Positions 1 through 10,868 of a stretch of 64,000 nt of DNA are shown here, in pieces. Position 1 is the stretch's first letter, and each line of letters opens with the position of its first letter. Source of the DNA: Lobosporangium transversale (taxonomy: Eukaryota; Mortierellomycota; Mortierellomycetes; Mortierellales; Mortierellaceae); the NCBI RefSeq assembly GCF_002105155.1, contig NW_019028990.1, positions 427,501 to 491,500 of the forward strand. The letters are read 5' to 3'. The notes beneath the pieces were generated by a model. That model had not been told where the DNA came from and searched no databases. It saw nothing but the letters and a program-made list of their open reading frames with translations. Made by a program: the position numbers and the translations under genes.

Positions 1-2377
1 TAAAGTAAGGACAGGAACATATTCTCCTGATGGCGAGATGCTCGCCATAGCTATCGATGATGGCACAATCAATGTCTACTATACATTGACATGGGAGAAG
101 CTTCACACTTTAAAGGGTGTTACTGGGTCCATACTTGAATTTTTGCCCGATAACAAACATCTCGTTTGCTTGAGTTCTCATCAAACGGTGGAAATTTGGA
201 ATGCAATATTAGGCCAATCAGTAAAAGTGATGTATGGCCATAGCGGAGCTATCCATTGTATGGGGTACTCACCAGATGGGACCCAGGTTGCCTCTTCCAG
301 CGACGATGGCTCAGTTCGAGTATGGAATGCACTGTCTGGTATTTTAATATATGAGCTGAAGGAGCACACTGGCGCTGTATTCAGTTTGATGTATTCACCT
401 GATGGGAGACAGATTGCAACTGGAGGTAAAGACAAGACCATAAGGCTGTGGGAAACATTATTAGGACAGCCGATTCGGACACTACAGGACCTTAAATATG
501 AGGTTTACAAGATTGCGTATTCACCTAATAGCCAGGAAATCATTTCTTATGCTCGTAAAGACTACTCGGTAGATGTATGGGATGTCGGGTCGGGCCAAAG
601 AAGATGGACCTTGGTGCATACTGGTCATGTCGAAGGTGCTCAATATTCGCCTAGCGGGGATTATGTCGCTTCATTCGCCGGTGCGGTGGCGATCCAGTGG
701 GATATGCACACAGGGGAAGCTATTCATACCTTTGATAGGCACCCCAGTTCGATCACCGATCTAAAATATTCGCCAAATGGGGAAGAGATAGCTACCTGCA
801 GCAAGGATGGTATAGTGCGGTTATGGGATGCGCAATCGGGACAACTAATAAGCACTCTTCGTGGCCACTCTGGTGTGATTAGCAGTTTGGTGTATTCACC
901 AAGCAGTCAGCAAATTGCATCGTTTGGTGATGACGGGATGGTGCGGTTATGGAATACACAGCTAAAGCAGACTTGTCCGGACCAGAACAGACATACGAGA
1001 GCGATTAACTGTATCAGAATATCGCCAGATGGGCGGTACGTTGCTTCCTCTAGCTACGATGGCACAATTCGCGTGTGGAATGCACGGACAGGACAGTTTC
1101 TTCATGTTTTGCAGGATATAAGATCAGCAAACGACATCAAGTATTCGGCTGATGGTCAGTTGATTGGTTCTTGCCATACCTCCTCGTTTTTGCGCCTTTG
1201 GAATAGTCAATCAGGTCAAGTCGCCCATACCATAGAATGGGAAGAAGCACCACTCGATGGATGTTGGGCCATGGATTTCTCACCCGTGGATCATAGAATT
1301 GCATGTGGACATGCATGTGGGAAAGTGAGTGTATGGGATACGAAAACAGGGAATTGTATACGCATTTTACAGAGCCCGAAACTAAAGCCAGGCAAAGACG
1401 TGTTCCGTGTGCTATATTCACCCGATGGCCGTAAAATCGCTTCATGGGAGGTAAATGGCAGAATCAGAGTCTGGTCAGCGGAATCATGGGACCTTTTGTG
1501 TGAATTCCTGAGTCCAAGATCGTGTGGCCCTGCAATGGCGTTCTCGCCTAACAGCGAAAGACTAGCATTTTTTCATGATGACATTAAGCTACGAATATGC
1601 GAGTTAAAGTCGGGAGAAGTCTATTGCGAAATACCGGTTTATGACACTCCAATAGCGATAATCTACTCTTCGTGTGGCCTACAGGTGGCTATTGGAACCG
1701 AAGAAGGGTCAATAAGCCTGGTGGATACGGAAGCAAAAGTAATTACGCATACGCTTGAAGGACATACCAGCCTTATCACCTGCATGGTTTATTCTCCTGA
1801 TGAGCAGTACATCGCCTCTGGCAATTATGACAGGACATTACGACTGTGGAATACAGAAACAGGTCAATGCTTGTATACTATCTCACTCGAGATCGGATTT
1901 GTTAGCGTAATTTTATGGTACGTCTCCGAAGAGGGTTACTTCCTGTTGGTGGGGTGCGATGATTCTTCTCTTGAGATGTATCAGCTTAGGAAAGTGGATG
2001 GTCAACTTCAGCATCACTTGAAGTGGGGCACGAGGCAAAGGGCTCTTAATGTTAGCAACCTGTGTATCTTCGATATGATTGGATTGAGTGAATCTATTAA
2101 ACAGCTCCTGCTGCAGCGCGGAGCAATAGTTGACCCAACACGACGCTCGACGCCCGAAGAAGAAGATAGCTGGGTTAGTACGGTTAGATCAACGGAATCC
2201 AAGGCCAAGTTATATTTGCGCAAAAAAGAACTCAAGTCTAAAGCTACAGAATCAAAACCTGGATCGAGTAATGAACAGCGTCTCGTTAACCTAGTATGCA
2301 AAGGATGCGATGTGATACCAACGGTTGTCTGCGGTTGTACTACCAAAACTACCAAAACTACCAAAACTACCGGATAG
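1..2377 (+). CDS. WD40-repeat protein, 5' end outside the window
   Basis: The reading frame is already open at base 2, and a blade motif (YSPDGEML) precedes the first ATG at 38, so the gene begins upstream and this is its 3' part. About 13 WD40 blades follow, each with the (Y/F)SPDG, ASxSxDGxVRxWN and TGQ elements, enough for two stacked propellers. After about residue 640 the repeats stop and a conserved-looking tail follows (LNVSNLCIFDMIGLSESIKQ, then LLLQRGAIV), then a charged linker and a terminal TKT tandem repeat encoded by a 9-bp DNA repeat. WD40 propellers are protein-interaction platforms. In Mucoromycota, long WD40 tails often sit behind a NACHT-type NTPase in STAND proteins, but such an N-terminus cannot be seen here. 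No intron is visible. An AATAAA lies about 32 bp after the stop. Confidence 0.88.
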   Translation, partial: KVRTGTYSPDGEMLAIAIDDGTINVYYTLTWEKLHTLKGVTGSILEFLPDNKHLVCLSSHQTVEIWNAILGQSVKVMYGHSGAIHCMGYSPDGTQVASSSDDGSVRVWNALSGILIYELKEHTGAVFSLMYSPDGRQIATGGKDKTIRLWETLLGQPIRTLQDLKYEVYKIAYSPNSQEIISYARKDYSVDVWDVGSGQRRWTLVHTGHVEGAQYSPSGDYVASFAGAVAIQWDMHTGEAIHTFDRHPSSITDLKYSPNGEEIATCSKDGIVRLWDAQSGQLISTLRGHSGVISSLVYSPSSQQIASFGDDGMVRLWNTQLKQTCPDQNRHTRAINCIRISPDGRYVASSSYDGTIRVWNARTGQFLHVLQDIRSANDIKYSADGQLIGSCHTSSFLRLWNSQSGQVAHTIEWEEAPLDGCWAMDFSPVDHRIACGHACGKVSVWDTKTGNCIRILQSPKLKPGKDVFRVLYSPDGRKIASWEVNGRIRVWSAESWDLLCEFLSPRSCGPAMAFSPNSERLAFFHDDIKLRICELKSGEVYCEIPVYDTPIAIIYSSCGLQVAIGTEEGSISLVDTEAKVITHTLEGHTSLITCMVYSPDEQYIASGNYDRTLRLWNTETGQCLYTISLEIGFVSVILWYVSEEGYFLLVGCDDSSLEMYQLRKVDGQLQHHLKWGTRQRALNVSNLCIFDMIGLSESIKQLLLQRGAIVDPTRRSTPEEEDSWVSTVRSTESKAKLYLRKKELKSKATESKPGSSNEQRLVNLVCKGCDVIPTVVCGCTTKTTKTTKTTG

Positions 2378-2605
2378 ACATTCATAGCTAAGTGATTGGA
2401 GGGTATAAAATAAAGACAGTCTTGGACTCTATGTAAAAATTCAAACCAAAGTGTGGCTCATTATTTCATTGAGTCCGCACTTTACTTTTGTATCTTGTAT
2501 TTTCAACTTGTTTCTTCCTAGTTATTAGTCCTTCTAAGTTTTATTTTATTTTATTTTTTTTCTTTCTTTGCCTATGCTCATGTAACAATAGCTTTTGTTG
2601 ATTAT

Positions 2606-3467
2606 TTAAGTTTTCGTCATGGCTTTGAGTTGGAAAGCTTTTGCTTTGGATCCATCGCCTCCTTCCAGTTTTTCAAGCTCAACTACTTTTTCTTTCATAG
2701 CTTCTCTGATATCAGTAATCTCTGAATCCAATGTTTCCTGATCTGAATTACAGGTTATTAGAGAAGGGTTAAAGAGAAGGAGAAAAAAAAAAAAGATTAG
2801 AAACTAATAGACGGACAAAGAAGTTTATTATTTTTGTATTATTTTTATTATATATACCTTTCCTAATCATGGTTTCAATATTCTGCTTGGGCATTTTGAC
2901 AAATAGATCACCCAAGTTGACCCAGACTTTTTTTTCTATTAGCAGGCAAAAGAAAGAAGAGGAAAAAAAAAAAAAGAAAAAAAAAAAAAAAAAAAAAGAA
3001 ATTTAGTATTAAAAGAAGAGGAAAAAAAAAAAAAAAAAGTATGCAACCGTATATTTGTTTCTGAATGTGGTTACCACTTGATAGTTCCTTCTTCAGTTTT
3101 GAGAGTGCTTCTCGGTTACTATTCCGCCTCCGATCATAATCCACAATCTATGAAAAAAGGAAGAAAAAAAAAAAGTTAGGTCCGTTATTACGATGGGGAT
3201 ACAGCATAAGGCAGGAGAAAGGAGAGTCTGCGTTCTGCACACACCAGTTCTTTGTTCGTCAGGATTTCCTCCGCTATGATTTCTCGCTTTTGGAAGTCTT
3301 TGTATTTTATTTTGAGAAAAAAAAAAAAAAAAAAAAAAAAAAAGTCAGACGGGATGTCTATGGCCTATTCACCTCTGAATAATGAAACGATTTCATGCTT
3401 CATGTTGTTTTTATTCAAGAGCATGTGCTCTTTTGGGAGGTATTTCCATACTTGACAAAAGCTCCAT
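2606..3467 (-). CDS. PDRG1: PDRG1-like prefoldin-fold protein, five exons
   Basis: Five short exons were joined by hand: 3452-3467, 3245-3297, 3075-3147, 2858-2935 and 2606-2742. All introns are GT-AG, and the product is 118 residues, close to the size of human PDRG1. The assembled protein matches the PDRG1 family along its length: an EEILTNKEL segment, then IVDYDRRRNSNREAL (human IVDLDTKRNQNREGL), then GDLFVKMP (human GNMFIKMP), then MIRKDQETLD (human MIEKDQDHLD). The family has a beta-type prefoldin fold of two coiled coils around a hairpin. In animals PDRG1 is part of the R2TP/prefoldin-like complex that assembles RNA polymerases and PIKK kinases. Introns 1 and 4 carry long T tracts before the acceptor. 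The start codon is the least certain part because exon 1 has only 16 nt. Confidence 0.82.
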
Positions 3468-3665
3468 GGTTATGTATAATGTCTAAGGAAAATGAGATGC
3501 GAGGAAGAATTCTTTTTTTTTTTTTTTTTTTTTATTTAATGGAACAACATGAGTGAGACTGCTCTCCTATCTGCTGCGGATAGATTTCGTAGATGGGAAG
3601 TATATTAATTACCATTTGGACGCGTTTGGGGTTGTTTCACTCATAAAAAAAAATAAAGAAAACTC

Positions 3666-4475
3666 TCAGGCTTGAGTACGAGTCTTGAGATCAACCCAAA
3701 AGTGAAGCCTTTTCTTCACATCTTCAGGACTAGTACGAGGATGAACCATTTCATTTCTCAAAGCACGAATACTCCTCCATTCCTCATAAATTGCTCTATC
3801 CATGTTGATCTCTTTCAGAAACGTCTCCTCTACTTCCTGACGAATCTCACTCCTCCGTCTTGCAAGCTCATTTAAACATTCGACCGTTTCTGCCTTCTCC
3901 TTTTGCTTCAACTGTTCACGACTGCTGCCGTTTTTAGAACCAATGTCTTTGAGACTGTACTTTGATTCTATTGCCTTGATCTTTTCTCGTCTCAAACGAT
4001 CCATACGCTGTTTGGTCTGGCTTTTGACTTTAGAATTAATCCAAGCGAATGCCTCAGAAATGGTGAGTACTATTTTGAATACGCAAGGACAAGCCATGTT
4101 GTTGTTGCCATCAATTCTTTTAATTCTCAAATTCATGTTGTTTTCGTTTTCGCTTCCCTCACGGATCTCGTTGAACTGGACATCATGTTCAGAATCTACT
4201 GTTGTTATTGTTGTTGTTGCTTCTCTATTGTATCCGTAACTGGTACATGTAAGGCCCTTGGCGTAACGAATACAAGTCAAGTTCAACAATGGTGGAGGTT
4301 TCTGTTTAAAGTCTCCTGGGATTATGGTTATGGCTTCAGAATGGACCGTCAACTGGTTATTGGCGTCGTTTGCTTTTGAATGAAAGCCAAAAGCTATCCG
4401 AGTCTTCGAAAGAGGTCGCATTAGGGTGAGGGTCCAGCTAGCTTGTAACTTCGTTCTCGACAAAGCCCAAGACAT
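3666..4475 (-). CDS. Unrecognised 269-aa protein with a C-terminal HEPN-like motif
   Basis: This is a single open frame of 269 codons on the minus strand, between PDRG1 and SKT5. I do not recognise the family. The N-terminal half is polar and of ordinary composition. From about residue 150 it becomes a charged, largely helical segment rich in K, R and E. Near the C-terminus, helix-forming sequence leads into RALRNEMVHP, which fits the R-x4-H motif (RNxxxH) of HEPN-fold domains, followed by DVKKRLHFWVDLKTR. Catalytic HEPN domains are RNases, but many are only structural, so an RNase role is a guess. Codon usage and the absence of internal stops over 810 bp argue for a real gene. A missed intron in the N-terminal half is possible. 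Confidence 0.5.
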   Translation of the reverse strand: MSWALSRTKLQASWTLTLMRPLSKTRIAFGFHSKANDANNQLTVHSEAITIIPGDFKQKPPPLLNLTCIRYAKGLTCTSYGYNREATTTITTVDSEHDVQFNEIREGSENENNMNLRIKRIDGNNNMACPCVFKIVLTISEAFAWINSKVKSQTKQRMDRLRREKIKAIESKYSLKDIGSKNGSSREQLKQKEKAETVECLNELARRRSEIRQEVEETFLKEINMDRAIYEEWRSIRALRNEMVHPRTSPEDVKKRLHFWVDLKTRTQA

Positions 4476-4945
4476 GGGAGGAACGAAACTAAAGACCTGT
4501 TCTGTTCTCTTTCCTTTTTCTTTTTTCCTGGTCTATAAATAATGGAACAAATGGAGCCCGATATATTTATTTTATCATCAGTTCGTTGATCAAAGTAGCG
4601 ATTTATCTCTCACATGCTTATAAATTATATCCTCTTGTAAGTTATAAGTTTGGGTATAAATCAATTTAAACTGATAAATAAATTATATCGCCAATAAAAC
4701 AACTAAGAGTCGTTCTTCTAGTCTATCAAACTAACGATCATCATGGTTTGTCAAGAAGCAAGTATAGGAGTTATCATAAGTAGAAGAAAAAGTAAAGAAA
4801 AAAAAAATAGCAATAATAAATAATTAAACGGCTGAAGAAGTAATAATAAATGTAAGCAAAAAAAAGCGATCAACTGCAGAAAAAACCTTAATAATAATAA
4901 AAACTTGAACAACTGGATTATGAATTAAAAAAAAAAAAAAAGCCT
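4476..4945. other. Intergenic, SKT5 3' side and promoter of the HEPN-like gene
   Basis: This AT-rich stretch holds no supportable gene. It contains several AATAAA/TTTATT-type polyadenylation-like motifs on the minus strand just below the SKT5 stop. Confidence 0.6.
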
Positions 4946-6694
4946 CTACATGATCGTGCATTTCTCATCTTTGTTCTTGTCCTTGGCATTGGCATCGACA
5001 GGCACACCCTCCAGACGTTGAACAGCACGTTTATCTCCTGCAGCAGCAGCCTTCTTGTACCATCCGATAGCCTCCTCCATGTCCTTGCGTGGGCCAATAC
5101 CAACCTCTGTGAAATAGCCCATCGCATACAGTGCCTTGGACAAGTTCTTTTCAGCTGCACGGTGAGCCCAAATGTATGCCTCAGCATCTGACTGGGGCAA
5201 CACACCCTCTGAGCCAACCAAATACCATGCAGCCAATGCGAAGCAGGCTTCAGGATGTTCCTGTTGCGCCGCCAATGTATAATAATGAATCGACAGTCGT
5301 GGGTCTTGCTTACAGCCCAACTTGCCATATTCCCAGCACTCACCCAATCTGAATGCAGAATCAGCATGTCCCAGTTCAGCAGCCTGAGAGTAAAGTGATA
5401 CTGAGTACTCTGGATCGACAAAAACAATGTTTTCAATTCCACGTTCATGCAACTGAGCCAGCTCGTACAGCGCAAAAGGAAACTCGGGGGTAGCTGCCTG
5501 AGCAGATCGTTTGAGCCATTTGACTCCATCACGAGGCGATGCTGTTAGACCGAGCTCGCCGTACAATGTCACAACACCCAATCTCCACATGGCTCCGGGA
5601 TGATTTGCCGAAGCTGCTTTCCTATTGACGTGATGTTCACGAAGGATTGAAGAAAAAAAAAAAAAAAAAAAAAAAAAGGATTAGGTTCGGCCATATTTTT
5701 CATGCTCTCATGCATTGACCCCTCCTTCTTTCTCAATGGTTTGTTCTTTTACTTCCGCCGGTTTAGACCGTGAAACGTTGGACAATTCGGTGGAATAGAA
5801 GTTAAAAAAAAAAAAAAGTGTGTATATGCGCCATTATGCGGTCATCGTCATGCCCTGAGAAAAAAAAATATATATTACTATTCATTACCTGTAAAACTGA
5901 ACAGCTCTTGCACTATCCTTACGCACACCTAGGCCTTCATCATAGCATTTGCCGGTTCGGTAGGCTGCATCCGGATGTCCATGTTTCGAGGCCTGTACCC
6001 AGAGTGGGAAAGCCTTGTCAAAGTCGGGCTTACCCTTTGCAAAACCCGAGGCATAGCATTCTGCGAGATAATGCTGCGATTCGGCATGTCCATTCGAAGC
6101 GAGTTTGCGCAAGAGCTTCATGGCCTCATCAAAGAGTTCTGCCCGAGTCTGAGCGTCTTCCAAGGCCTTACCAGCGTCAATCATGAACGCAGCAAATTCG
6201 AATTGAAGTTCTGGGTCATTGGTCTTTTTAGCATTCTGACGATAGAGTTCGAGAGTCTGGGTGTAAGAAAGGAGTGTTGCCTTGTGTCCGGGTTTGAGAT
6301 GGTCATGAGAAAGTACCGATTGGTCCTGTGGAAGAAACTCCTCTGGTTGCTGCCCTGGATATTGAGGGTATTGCTGCAATTGCTGCTGAAGGTCCTGTTG
6401 TTGTTGCCAAAGCTGAGCTTGCTCATACTGTTGTTGTTGATACAGCTGTTGGTCACGTTCATATTGCTGTTGCTGCTGAAAAGACATTTGTCCAGGCAAT
6501 GTCTGTGAGTAAGGCTGTTGTTGCCGTTGTTGCTGCTGCAGTTGTTGTTGGTCTTGTGCCTGAGTCACCTGTACCATATCACTGTAAAAGTTCTGTTGCT
6601 GTTCCTGTGAAGCCGTTGAGTTATGTCCATTGGAGGGTTTAGGAGGAGGGATGGGCCCACTTTGGACATTGGATGAAACACTTGCTGCCATCAC
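4946..6694 (-). CDS. SKT5: Skt5/Chs4-type chitin synthase regulator (Sel1 repeats, CaaX)
   Basis: Two exons (5889-6694 and 4946-5621) are joined across a GT-AG intron and give 493 residues. Residues about 1-120 are low complexity and very glutamine-rich. The rest is a run of Sel1-like repeats, for example DAAYRTGKCYDEGLGVRKD and ALYAMGYFTEVGIGPRKD, the helical solenoid of the Skt5/Chs4 family. The protein ends in CTIM, a CaaX box; yeast Chs4 is prenylated at such a motif. Members bind and activate a chitin synthase at the plasma membrane or septum. The order polyQ leader, Sel1 solenoid, CaaX is what the family shows. The intron has a 30-bp T tract (sense strand) just before the acceptor. Other Sel1 proteins are the alternative, but the CaaX box favours Skt5. 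Confidence 0.86.
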
Positions 6695-6729
6695 GAAGGG
6701 ACTATAAATGGATGGATGAAATCGAGGAT

Positions 6730-6731
6730 GA

Positions 6732-6771
<40 letters not shown>

Positions 6772-6774
6772 AAA
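6730..6774. repeat. (GAAA)n microsatellite in the SKT5 promoter
   Basis: About eleven perfect GAAA units lie 40-80 bp upstream of the SKT5 start codon. They would be TTTC on the gene's sense strand. Confidence 0.95.
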
Positions 6775-7209
6775 GCGAAAAAGAAAAAGCAGAATGGAGG
6801 AGAGATGGGGAATGAGAAGAGAATGAAAAAATGCTAAATAAATAGATATAACGAAAGATATAAACAAATCAAAAGGCACAGTTTGGAGTGGATTATGCAC
6901 AATCACCAACAATCCAAATCCTTATTTAAATTCACATCCATACGCATTCATTCATATTTAAATATACATATATATATATATATATATCACTTACTCTTTT
7001 CTCTCTTTCACTTACTCTCTCTCTCTTTTTACAATTAGTTGGATGTATCAATTGCCAATATTCATAGCTTTGGACAGCAAGAGATAAAAAAAGAGCAAAA
7101 TAAACGAGCGCACCTGTTGGATCATTGATCGCTCCGTTGTTCTTTTTCATTTTATCGTTGCCTTAAATAAACGTCTCCAATTATATTGCATCTTTCGTAA
7201 AAATACAAA

Positions 7210-7845
7210 ATGTAGGCTCGTCACCAGCCAGCCTGAGGACGAAGTTCACGTGCACATGCACGTACTCAAAGGCAAATGTGGCTTGCTCTTGCAGACACTT
7301 CTCTCTCAGGCTGGGGACCAAGCTTGACATTTTGGCTGGAGGTCTCTTTTTTTAAATTTGAAAAAGTTTCCAAGTCGAAAACACGCCGCAGGAAAGGCTC
7401 TTTTTTTCTGCCATTCTCGCTGCAGAAAATGGCTTTTTTTTTTTTTTCAAAGTCCAGACTAGGATATTGATTTGATCGAGAACGAACGAGGAATGAGAAA
7501 AAAGAATGGTATATTTCGCGTAAAAAGAGTCATCATGCTCTAATTAATCAATTATTTACCTTTAATTAAGATAGTGTGCTTAATAAGGTCAGAGAGATGG
7601 AAACGAGGATTGTGGAGTAGATCAAATGTTAGAATAATAAAATGTTAGAATAATAGATGGCAATGCAGATGATGGAAACAAGAGACGATTGGTAAAAATG
7701 AGGCTAGTGATTTGGGTGTGTGTGTAGGACCGTTTAAAAAGCGCCATCCGTTTGTCAAAAGGGCAAGTGGATAGTGATGGCTTCGTTCATAAAGGATGAA
7801 CGATTGTAAAGGATACTCAATAGATGTGGTATTTTCATTACAGAC
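7210..7845 (-). repeat. CRN 3' module (reference copy within copy 1)
   Basis: This is non-coding sequence that sits just past CRN 3' ends. It is present here, at the matching place in copy 2 (about 52211-52826), and a third time as a diverged partial copy at about 13634-14157. It carries the GTGCACATGCAC palindrome and short T tracts. It may be a 3' UTR or terminator region that travelled with CRN genes. Confidence 0.8.
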
Positions 7846-7877
7846 AAAATTCCTTTCACTTGATTGACATTCGACTC

Positions 7878-8250
7878 TTTTCTTCATGCTTGAACCTCGG
7901 CGATCCTCCTGCATATGCGGTATTGATGCGAGTTTTTATGACATGCTGTCCCGCATGTTTTAAATATCTAGGTGTTGCCTTAACACTCTGATCGTTGTTG
8001 ATAACGAGCTCCTAAACTTTAAGCTTGACGTGTATGTCGCCTGGGACCATGGAACGGAGGAATGTGATATTGTCACTTTTCTCCGAGGTTTGATCGGTTT
8101 CTCTTCAAGCATGATCCAGTAAACATTATCAATCATCTCCTTGAATGATGCTTGCTTGATCGGATGCTCCTCTGATGTGACCTGGAATGGCTTGTCGGGC
8201 CCCAACACACAACTTATGGATGGAAAGATAGGAATAGACAATAGAAACAA
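7878..8250 (-). pseudogene. CRN nuclease-domain 3' fragment, frameshifted
   Basis: The minus strand encodes GPDKPFQVTSEEHPIKQAS and, after frame changes, a YLKH...HVIK and YAGGS tail. These match the C-terminus of the CRN gene at 10869-13349 (GPNKLFQV, SEEHPIKQA, YLKHVRQRVIK, AYSGGSAGT). Only the last 110 or so codons are left and at least one frameshift separates the pieces, so it is a dead partial copy. Confidence 0.75.
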
Positions 8251-8419
8251 CTTGCCACTTGCTTGAGAAAATTCTGATGCAGCTGCGGCAATCCGCTTGG
8301 TGTGCTCACTTCTCCTTGCTCAGGTTTATTGAATAGCGATATTTTAATTTATCTATTAGTGCTATATTACAAAACTGTGTCTGTGCCATTGTCATAAACA
8401 ATGGCGAGTAAAAAGAAGT

Positions 8420-10215
8420 AAAAGAAGCGATCGCTACTTTTTCCTTGGTCCCTTATCCCCGCTTGACCTATTGGGCTTGTCGTCCTCCGCTTGCACTTTT
8501 TCTTTTATTTGATCCGCTGGGTTTGCTCAGCTCTTCCTTATTTTCCATAGCTGTAGCTTTATCGACAATTCACTTGATGTCCTCCTTGCCTGTGGTTCTT
8601 TGGGCTTGCTTCCTTCTCCCTCATCCCCCACAACTCGGGTCAATTCTGACTTCTTGAAGGACTCCCTTGCACTTTCAAGGAAGTTCAACAAGCTAATATT
8701 GAGTACGTCGTTTCTATTCGTTTGTCTTTGATGACAGGGGCTTCTTTGACTTTAGCTACTGAATAATCGCCCTGTTCGTGATAAGACAACATGATAAGGC
8801 AGCGTGATAAGTAAGGCCTAAACAACAGCAACAAGGATATGCCATTCGAGCAAAAGCCGAGAGAAGACGGTGATGAGAGGTGTTCTTTGATGCAATTATG
8901 GCAAGTTGTATTGTGGGCATCCTTAATTCTTGACCTTATCGCCGATTTTTGACTGTACGGAACCAGGATAATATTTACCCTCCGATTCCAGTACAAAGAC
9001 GATATCTGGTCCAGATGGGTTCTCTTTTGGAAACAAAAAAGAGCGAGATTAACTTGGATTCATGTATTGAGTCTTTGTTACATTGAGTATCCAAGAATTC
9101 GTTCATTGTTATAATTCTGGAAGATTGAAATTAACAAAGCGGGACTGAAATACTCAAAATGTGTGCCCTTTGTGCCAGACGTAGGGGCGTCTAGCAACAC
9201 ACTATTAACCAATTTAACCAATCAAGGGTCATCCACTTCAAACAAGTTAATTGCTGCTATAAATGCTATTGGCTCAACGATTATTGTAAACTCCTTCTTC
9301 CTTTGATTAACGACAATTCGAGCAAACGAAGCCTCGACCGGAACAGGCTCATTGTACTCCAATATCAAGTCTTTACTATATAGTAATCTATTCATTCTTT
9401 ACGGCTCGACCGAAGGTTTCCCTGATGTCGACAGTGGTTTTAATTCCTGCATCCCCTTTGTTAATACGCTTCAGAATCCTAGATTACTCATGGCATAGGT
9501 TACCAGATTCTTTATATCCTGGATCAGTGAGCGACCACACCAGGCCCTTGATTTCTTGCTTCCAAAGGCCTGCATCGGCACGTCCAATGACGCTCTCTAT
9601 TATAGTGATCATTGGACGGAGACGACCACAGGACCAAGCATATAGCATCTCGATTGCTTGATCATTAAAATGGCCTCTCCGCTTTGATGCAGAGCTTGAG
9701 TGACTTTATTTCTCCAAATATCGCACAAGTGTCTTGAAGTATGTCCGGACTTTTGCTTGATTATCCCATCTAGGAAACGATACTGCACTCTTGAACCTCG
9801 AGTCATCGAGAACTTCTCGATATTCCTTGAAGCTTTGCCAGTTCTCTTAACCCAAGCAGGATCATAAATACAAAAGCCTATCCCGCAAGGAACTATGCAA
9901 ATTCGTGGTAAATCCTCTGATAAGCCCTCCAATCCATGAAAGAATGCTGATAATATTGGTCGCATAGTGTCGTCGTTATTAATAAACTGGTATTTAGCCT
10001 CCCCTCCCCACATCCTGCGCCTCGTTCAAAACAACCAAAAACATAGAGTTGCTTTGATGCCGCTCCGAAAGGACCCTGATTAGATTGTCGAACCAATCTT
10101 GCAGGAGCTTGTCAAGGCAATTAAAGCCAACTCCACCAAGCAATTCTGCTACTTTTGTGAAGAACGCTAGGAATAAATCTGTCCTGGATGGAACCGAGTT
10201 TCCTCAATGGACTTC
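8420..10215 (-). pseudogene. Decayed second CRN family member (NTPase plus nuclease-like tail)
   Basis: No long frame remains, but minus-strand pieces in changing frames line up in a sensible order. First comes a helical part (TDLFLAFFTKVAELLGG, WFDNLIRVLSERHQSN) and a Walker B-like MFLVVLNEAQDVG. Then KYQFINNDDTMRPILSAFF, CDIWRNKVTQAL and GLWKQEIKGLVWSLTDPGY follow, then VPVEASFARIVV and GTHFEYFSPALL. A nuclease-like PDIVFVLESEGKYYPGSVQS with a downstream K comes last, then a lysine-rich tail near 8450-8700. This order resembles CRN proteins with a P-loop NTPase followed by a restriction-endonuclease-fold domain, of a family different from the intact neighbour. Stops and frameshifts are scattered, so it is a relic. 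No Ubl header was found. The copy-2 equivalent has also lost about 613 bp. Confidence 0.6.
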
Positions 10216-10868
10216 TCCAAGGACCTGTGGACACACTTGCAATAGCATCCATTGGCTAGGCGTCATTCTACCTTCGGACAAGTAAAAAGGGTAAATTGGC
10301 CGAACATACAACTAATATGATCTCATTGGCCACAGGTTGCCATCCCGTGCACGCGCACCATGGGGCTAAAACGACATTTATGTCTTTAGAGTGGAGCTGT
10401 CATCCTAGCTCCCGGTAAACGTTTTGGCGCCCTGGATGATGATAATTGATAGGTCTTTCGCAAGTGGCAAGCATCCAGATGACAAAGCATACGAGAAAGG
10501 ATAATTTCCTATGCCAGCTGTCCTGGTGATAATAATATGGTTTTGGGTCTCATCATCAGACTCTCACTGGGTTCTCCACAGGATTCTTCATCTCTATCCG
10601 TTTTTACAAAACTCTTTGATAATAGTATCACAAAATCCTGCCTTTTCTTGCACACAAGATCGCATAATGATCACAGCTTTATAAAGTTCTAAATGCCCCA
10701 GTAGAAGGGAGGACGGATTAAACCGCTCTATTTATTCGTCTAGAAGGTAAGTGGATAATGATGGCTTCATTCATAAAGAATGAACCATTGTAAAAATTTC
10801 TCAAGGAATGGGTATAATGCTTTTTTTTAAAAAAAGACAAAATTTCATCCACTTGATTGCTATTCGAT
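10216..10868. other. Intergenic between CRN relic and CRN gene
   Basis: I see no gene here. The part at 10216-10300 is likely decayed 5' sequence of the CRN relic; the rest is plain AT-rich sequence repeated in copy 2. Confidence 0.5.

Noticed and set aside
2014..2385. Antisense open frame over the end of the WD40 gene
   Set aside because: Its VVLVVLVV start is the complement of the TKT repeat; the WD40 frame explains the sequence.
6932..7150. 72-codon minus-strand frame repeated at 51948-52169
   Set aside because: It is conserved only because the whole block is duplicated, and it runs through a (TA)n microsatellite.
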